Assembly (NCBI RefSeq): GCF_002994745.2
Contig: NW_020126828.1
Coordinates: 1 to 64,000 of the forward strand
Length of the DNA stretch: 64,000 bases
Reading direction: 5' to 3'
Origin: Rosa chinensis
Lineage: Eukaryota > Streptophyta > Magnoliopsida > Rosales > Rosaceae
In this document: positions 58,994 through 64,000 of the stretch, piece by piece
Position numbering within the stretch: the stretch's first letter is position 1
Layout of the letters: every line of letters begins with the position of its first letter
Notes under the pieces: model-generated
Database searches by the model: none
Told to the model about the DNA's origin: nothing
The model's input: the letters and a program-made list of their open reading frames with translations, nothing else
Made by a program: the position numbers and the translations under genes

Positions 58994-59905
58994 TGATGCG
59001 GCTGAAACAGCCTCACAATTTAACCCTGCAAAATGTAGTTTTCAGTATAGGATAAGCAGGGATCGTTCAGTCCGGGGATTGTAGGGTACACCTACACAAA
59101 AAGGTCAATTAACAAATAAAAGAATAAAATGGGGGGTTTTGAAAGTTGGTTTCTAATCTACTTAAAATAAAAACAAAACAAATAAAATTATCTACAATGA
59201 TCGACTTCCCTAACCTAGACCAATACCACTCAGAAATTACTAAGTGTAAAAACAGAAAATCCATTTCAACATGCTACAAAAATGTGCCCATCTTATATGC
59301 CTAGATAAGAGCTCAAATGGAAAGCCTCAGCGGATCAATCCATTTATCTGATTCGTTCTAATGTAGGCTTGGATCGGAAAAGTCCTTACTAAGCCTAATA
59401 CTACTAATTTTCGAAAACACTCAGCGTAATTCTCTTAACTAGTAGTATTATCTAACCCTCGAATCAACTCACACGTGCAAATTAACCATTAGACATAGAA
59501 TTTAACACGTAATTTCCAGAATCGTTTAACCATTGAACATAGTTTTTACCACTTTTTAGAACTAATTGCTACTTGTTTAACTCAGTGCCTTAACAAATAA
59601 CAATTACTCTTGGCAAATTAAGAAAACACACAAGAACTCTCACCATTATTCTAGCATGCAAACTTATTAACCTAACTCTGAAAATTACCTAAACACGTAA
59701 AAGGGCACAAGATTGTAACATGCATCATAAAAGAATTCTCGAAATTAACTCAATAATAAACTGAAAATCTCAAAAATATTAATAAAAATATTCTGAAAAT
59801 TCCATGTCTCCAATTACACAACTCGCAAATTGAAACACACAAAACCGAAACAAAAATTATAAGTAGAGTCATAGTTACACTTTGAAGCTTTCCTCAGCGG
59901 CTTAG
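58994..59905 (-). repeat. S3: Y-like LTR fragment
   Basis: Minus-strand LTR end with hairpin GGCTG-TTT-CAGCC, U5 box, and the inverted repeat AATACTACTA/TAGTAGTATT region as in Y. It corresponds to the 3' half of Y's LTR and stops at 59905, inside the CCGCTGAGG motif region, where T enters. Expected target duplication CTTAG (59901-59905). Confidence 0.87.
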
Positions 59906-62118
59906 TGATAGGAGCATTTTAATGCGACGTTTTACTTGCTTTTCCCTGCATTTTCTGCGTTATTTCCTTAATAAAACCCTGTTTAGGAAAGTTTCCATTC
60001 TTTGATTGGGAAAGTTCCTATTTGTAGAAAGTTTCTATTTTTGTAGTTTTTATTTATCATTTTAGTAAGTTTCCACTTTTAGTAGTTTCTATTTTTCTTA
60101 CTAGTTTCTATTTTCAGGTCCTTGTCACAAATGAGCAGAAATGAAGAAAAGAAGTTTTCCTAGTCCAACCAGGAAACCCGGTCCAGAAAAGGAAAGCTTG
60201 CCAAAACAAGACTCTTGAGCCAACCATGAATGGAGATCGAATTAATAAAGTGACATGGCATGAGAGAAGCTTCTTGAAGACTCTAGATGATGACATGGCA
60301 TAAAGGTGACGCATGGAGGCCCAAAGACTCTCAAGACTTGTTGGATTTTCGGCTACTTGGATAAAAGCCCACAAAGGCCCATGGAACTAGGGTTTGTGAC
60401 GCAAACCCTAGCCCTAAAGATGTTTTGCCGTGAAATCCTAGAGAGAAACAATGAAGATGACGTGGAAAATCAGGAAATAATAAGAAGATTTTGGTGGAGA
60501 TTTTCTAGGGAGATTTTCTTGGAATGAGATATTCTTGGAAGAGTTATCTTGAGCCTTTGCCGTTTAAAGAGAGAGAGAAGCTAGGGATTGCCGTGAGAAA
60601 TACAAGGAAGGAGAGAGAATTGCCGTGTGAATCAAGAAGTAAACAAAGAGATTTCGGGCTTCCTAGAGAGTTTTAAGGAAAGAGAAAAAGGTGGAGACCA
60701 AGAAAAGCTTAAATGGAGTCTAGATTCATTCCTAGAATTCCTAAAGGAAGTTGGCCGAAATTAAACAAGAAAAATCAGAAATTATCTCAAGGAATTTCGG
60801 CAAGATTATTTAGGGAATTAATTCTGGAATTTTGTGATTGGTTGCACCACCTCATAGGGCTTATGTGGCACGAAATCATTGGAGGAAATTATGTGGAGGA
60901 AGCAAGCTATTGCCGTGAGTTTCTCTAGGGTTTTACACGGCTTGAAGACCTAGAAGCCGTCCCCTATATATTCCTCTCTTCTCTCAACGTCAAGGAGTTC
61001 CTAGTTCCATTTTTTACGTTCTACACTTGAGAAATAATTCAGAAAACTCTCTAGCTTAGCCGTGCTCCTCTCCATCCTCTAGGGCAACCACGAAGTGCAA
61101 GCAAGGCCAAGGAAGAAGAAGACAAGCCGTGCATACCATCCACCCTCCACCTTGAAGATTGCTTTCGAAATTCAAGAGACCACATCATCACTTCATCCAT
61201 CTCATCTTCATCACGGTGTAATCCGATTCTCCTTGTACCTTTGCTTTGTAATTTTCGTTGGTTTGCCTTAGTTGACACTTATGTATGAACAAGTATTGAT
61301 TTCTGAAATTTTATGATTAATTGTTAATTTTCAGATTCATATATTGTGATTTATGGTTGCTTTTATGTAAGTGTTTGATTGAATTTGCATGATAGAAATC
61401 GTTTGTATGATAATCTTGAATGGTTCGAAACATTTAGGGTTTTTATGTGAATGTTGCTACGAATTTGAGAACATGAATCAACTTTTTGGTTTTGTGTTCT
61501 TGAATCAACAAGTAGTAAAGGTTTTGTACAAAAACCGAAATTTAATCAAAGGAGATTGCAATTAGGTGAACTTTTTCATACTAAGTTGCACATTTGAATT
61601 GATAGCCTTTCTAGATGCTTAATGCGTTGAACATGACATGATTGACTAGCTTTCTAGGGTTTGATTGCATGTTTGATAGAATTAATCTAGGTGCTTTCAC
61701 TTAGGTTAATTAGCATTGAAAGTAAAATATGGGAAATTGTTTGCTTAGAACGTTTCACATGATCAATTCCTCTTGCATGACTATGATGAACAATGATGAA
61801 CTTGAATTAACTTTGATTATAAATTTCGATTTAATCTTTGTTCGTGCATTTCATTTGCATTTTTATGTTTTTGCATTTTAATTGTTTTCTTTACTTAGTC
61901 TAATTTCCGAAAATCAAAACCAAAAATCCCCCTAATTTCGTAAATATGTATATATTTTGTTATTTTTGTAAATATTACACTTTGTTTTAATTTTAATTGT
62001 TTAATTGTTTGATAATGACAGGTGTACCCTCAATCCCCGGAATAGAACGATCCCTATTTACTTTATACTACTAATGACATTTCAGGGTTAAATTGGTCGC
62101 TCAACAAAAGCGACATCA
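59906..62118 (+). repeat. T 5' LTR
   Basis: 2213 bp, TGATAGGAGCATTTTAATGC...GCGACATCA. AAAGTTTCC array at 59985-60120, TATATA at 60965-60970, U5 box CAATCCCCGG at 62031-62040, and a terminal hairpin GTCGC...GCGAC at about 62097-62114. Close to the V LTR but clearly diverged from it. No second LTR is in view. Confidence 0.92.
60961..60970 (+). promoter_or_regulatory. TATA box of T 5' LTR
   Basis: CCCCTATATA, preceded by GCCGT, as in V. Confidence 0.65.
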
Positions 62119-62123
62119 ATTTT

Positions 62124-62142
62124 TGGCGCCGTTGCCGGGGAT
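62124..62142 (+). promoter_or_regulatory. T primer-binding site (tRNA-Asp)
   Basis: TGGCGCCGTTGCCGGGGAT, 5 bp after the LTR. Confidence 0.93.
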
Positions 62143-62903
62143 TCAAAAATCATTTGCCATATTGTGAATATGTGTTTTGTTTATATTGTGACCGAAAAAA
62201 AAAAAAAAAAAAAAAAAATTTACTTGTTAATTATTTGTAATTGTCGAAAATTAGTTAATTAATTACTTAGGTTGTTATTTATATTGTTGAATAACAAATT
62301 TTATTGTAAGTTGTAAATTAAAGAAGGAATAGGTGAAGTCGTGTTTATTAATATTGGCCTAAACCCTTATTGGTACCTAGTTCAGGTCCCTTAAGGTTGA
62401 GGGCGGCCTTTATTAACATTCATTGAACTGTCTTCACACTTAGGACCTTTTTCATCCAAGTAAGTATAGCCTATGTGGGATGGTGTCTAGGAAAGGGGAC
62501 AACGTTCATAACGGTTCTTGGATTCAGAAGTGCATGCAAATGGGCCTAAACCACAATGTGGGAGTAGCTCATGCCAAAATGGATCCTACCTCTTGTGTTC
62601 GTCCTCCCCTACCTGGCCATTTCAGTAAGGTTGCCCAAAGGATGTAGGAGGGACTTAGTGTCTTGACAATATACTTGGGCCGCACGTCCTCTTGATTTAC
62701 CGCTTGGAATTGAATTTGAAATCAATGATATATATAACAAATGAGAATATTGTGATTCACTAAGGTATATTGGATTAAACATAGTCTTGAAAAGGGTAGC
62801 TGTTTCAGTCCCATTGCACATCGAGACTCCCTGTTCCCGTACCTAAGTGTTGAAAATAATTGTAAAAAAAAATAGAAAGATTTGTAAGTATTTTCGTACA
62901 AAG

Positions 62904-62935
<32 letters not shown>

Positions 62936-63835
62936 AAAAAAGAAAAGGAAAAAATTGTGTGACGTTGTTGTTGTCTGTTTGAAAGTTTGTGTAAAATGTG
63001 TCTAATCTTGTTAAACAAAAGAAATGTAAAGAATTAATTGTAAATATTGTTAACGTCTTGATTGTTATAAGTGTGTAAAATCGTATGAGTAGATAAGGGC
63101 CCTTTTGTTAATATTGGCCTTAACCCTTCATTAGTGCCTTTCTAAGGTCTTATGAGGTTGAGGGCGGCTTTTATTAGCATTTGGAGAACTGTCTAACACA
63201 TGAGTTCTTTTCAAGCTGAGTAAGGGCATATAGGTGGTGTCTAGGTTGAGACCCTGGGTGATGGGTTCAAATTGGATCTCAGAGATACTATAGACTGTGC
63301 GTAAACCACAATGTGGGAGTAGCCGATAGGGGCCTAAACCTCAATGAGGGAGTAGCCTCCGTAGTGTCACCAAAATGAGTCCTCCCTCTCACTTATCTCT
63401 TAATCTGGCCATCTAGCCTTCTGAAACAAAGGAAAGCGACTTATGTCTAGACGACTATCCCTAGATCGTATCTCACCAATAGTAGTGGTTTCTATTGGGC
63501 TCGACTTACAACTTGTAATCAATTGAGATATTAACTTTATTTTGTAAAGATAATAAGATACTTGAACATAACCTCCACTTGTAAATTGTGTTGTTTGTAC
63601 ATTTTATACTTGTATAAACTTCTTACGTGGTTTATTTGTGAAAAGATTGTGGATAGTTTGTAATTTATACTCTATTTATACTTGTATAAAACGTCAATAG
63701 TAAAGTCGTGAATAGTAACTTGTGAATAGTGACTCGTGAATAGTAAGGTTGATGTATAAATCACTAATTTGTAATTAACTCACTTTATACTTTGCTAACT
63801 TCTTTGAATTTTGATGACGTTCAGGATTCCTATGA
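62143..63835 (+). other. T leader
   Basis: Module A at about 62345-62855, an A30 run at 62904-62933, then module B at about 63100-63545, followed by ATAGTAA/GTGAATAG-type short repeats near 63700-63745 and the gag ATG. Same order as V. No ORF of interest. Confidence 0.78.
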
Positions 63836-64000
63836 ATGACCGAGCCTTTTAGATCCTCTACACTAAAGGAAATCGAAGCAAGGCTCGCTCGCTTGAAGGG
63901 TCCTTCACTTCTTGAGCACACAAGCCCTTCCCCTTCAACATACAGAGAGTACACATTTAACGAGCAAGGGAAGCGGACTTACTTTTCTGAGGAGTCTACA
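63836..64000 (+). CDS. gag: T Gag, N-terminal 55 codons, continues past the window
   Basis: The ATG at 63836 opens a frame that stays open to the last base. The first residues MTEPFRSSTLKEIEARLARL equal those of V Gag, and the following Ser/Pro-rich segment is also similar. This is the start of the Gag structural protein. The capsid and zinc knuckle lie outside the window, so intactness cannot be judged. Confidence 0.88.
   Translation, partial: MTEPFRSSTLKEIEARLARLKGPSLLEHTSPSPSTYREYTFNEQGKRTYFSEEST

Larger units (their letters stand above)
59906..64000 (+). mobile_element. Element T: V-type Athila element, 5' part, runs off the window
   Basis: 5' LTR 59906-62118, primer-binding site 62124, leader with modules A and B in the same order as V, and an open gag start at 63836. 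It is the innermost element of the right-hand nest. Whether T is gag-only like V or carries pol cannot be seen. Confidence 0.92.

Noticed and set aside
57332..59905. S2 and S3 as solo LTRs
   Set aside because: Only one end of each is visible before the next insertion, so solo or full-length status cannot be decided.

Overview
The window is nuclear DNA of a flowering plant. It is built entirely from nested Ty3/gypsy LTR retrotransposons of the non-chromoviral Athila type. The evidence is the Athila-like RT and integrase motifs, primer-binding sites complementary to the 3' end of plant tRNA-Asp, and several long TG...CA LTRs with 5-bp target duplications. I see no host gene, no structural RNA gene and no tandem satellite. 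The species cannot be named from the sequence; a repeat-dense pericentromeric or heterochromatic location is an inference.

Layout (my letters). U (+) is the oldest host element; only its pol and 3' noncoding part are visible (52071-56968). Z (+, window start to 52070) sits inside U's pol. Z is split by X (+, 101-18852, target duplication GTTGT) in its leader and by W (-, 23117-46547, ATTAT) inside its RNase H region. X's 5' LTR is split by Y (+, 1045-13082, GAAGC). W's leader is split by V (-, 33941-43864, CGGCC). U's 3' noncoding region is entered by S1 (-), which is entered by S2 (-), then S3 (-), then T (+, 59906 to the window end). Nesting reaches five levels.

Coding content. Y, Z and W carry gag and pol (protease, RT, RNase H, integrase). 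Y has several one-base losses; Z has a nonsense codon and is split by W; W is nearly intact apart from one frame change at the gag/pol junction. U keeps only pol. V is a gag-only derivative and X has no coding region at all (LARD-like). T begins an intact gag at the right edge. None shows an env-like ORF after pol. V could depend on W-type elements for pol and X on autonomous relatives for everything; this is inferred from shared noncoding signals.

The most interesting signals are noncoding. Every LTR family ends in a short hairpin whose stem sequence differs between families while pairing is kept. An 11-nt U5 segment can pair with the primer-binding site, with a compensatory change between families. 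A conserved inverted repeat precedes each polypurine tract, and the tract core recurs three times in each 3' region. The leaders are built from paralogous modules, one of which is also found in the 3' region of some elements. Separately, the first ~7.7 kb carries a strongly one-sided excess of single-base deletions that looks like consensus error rather than evolution.
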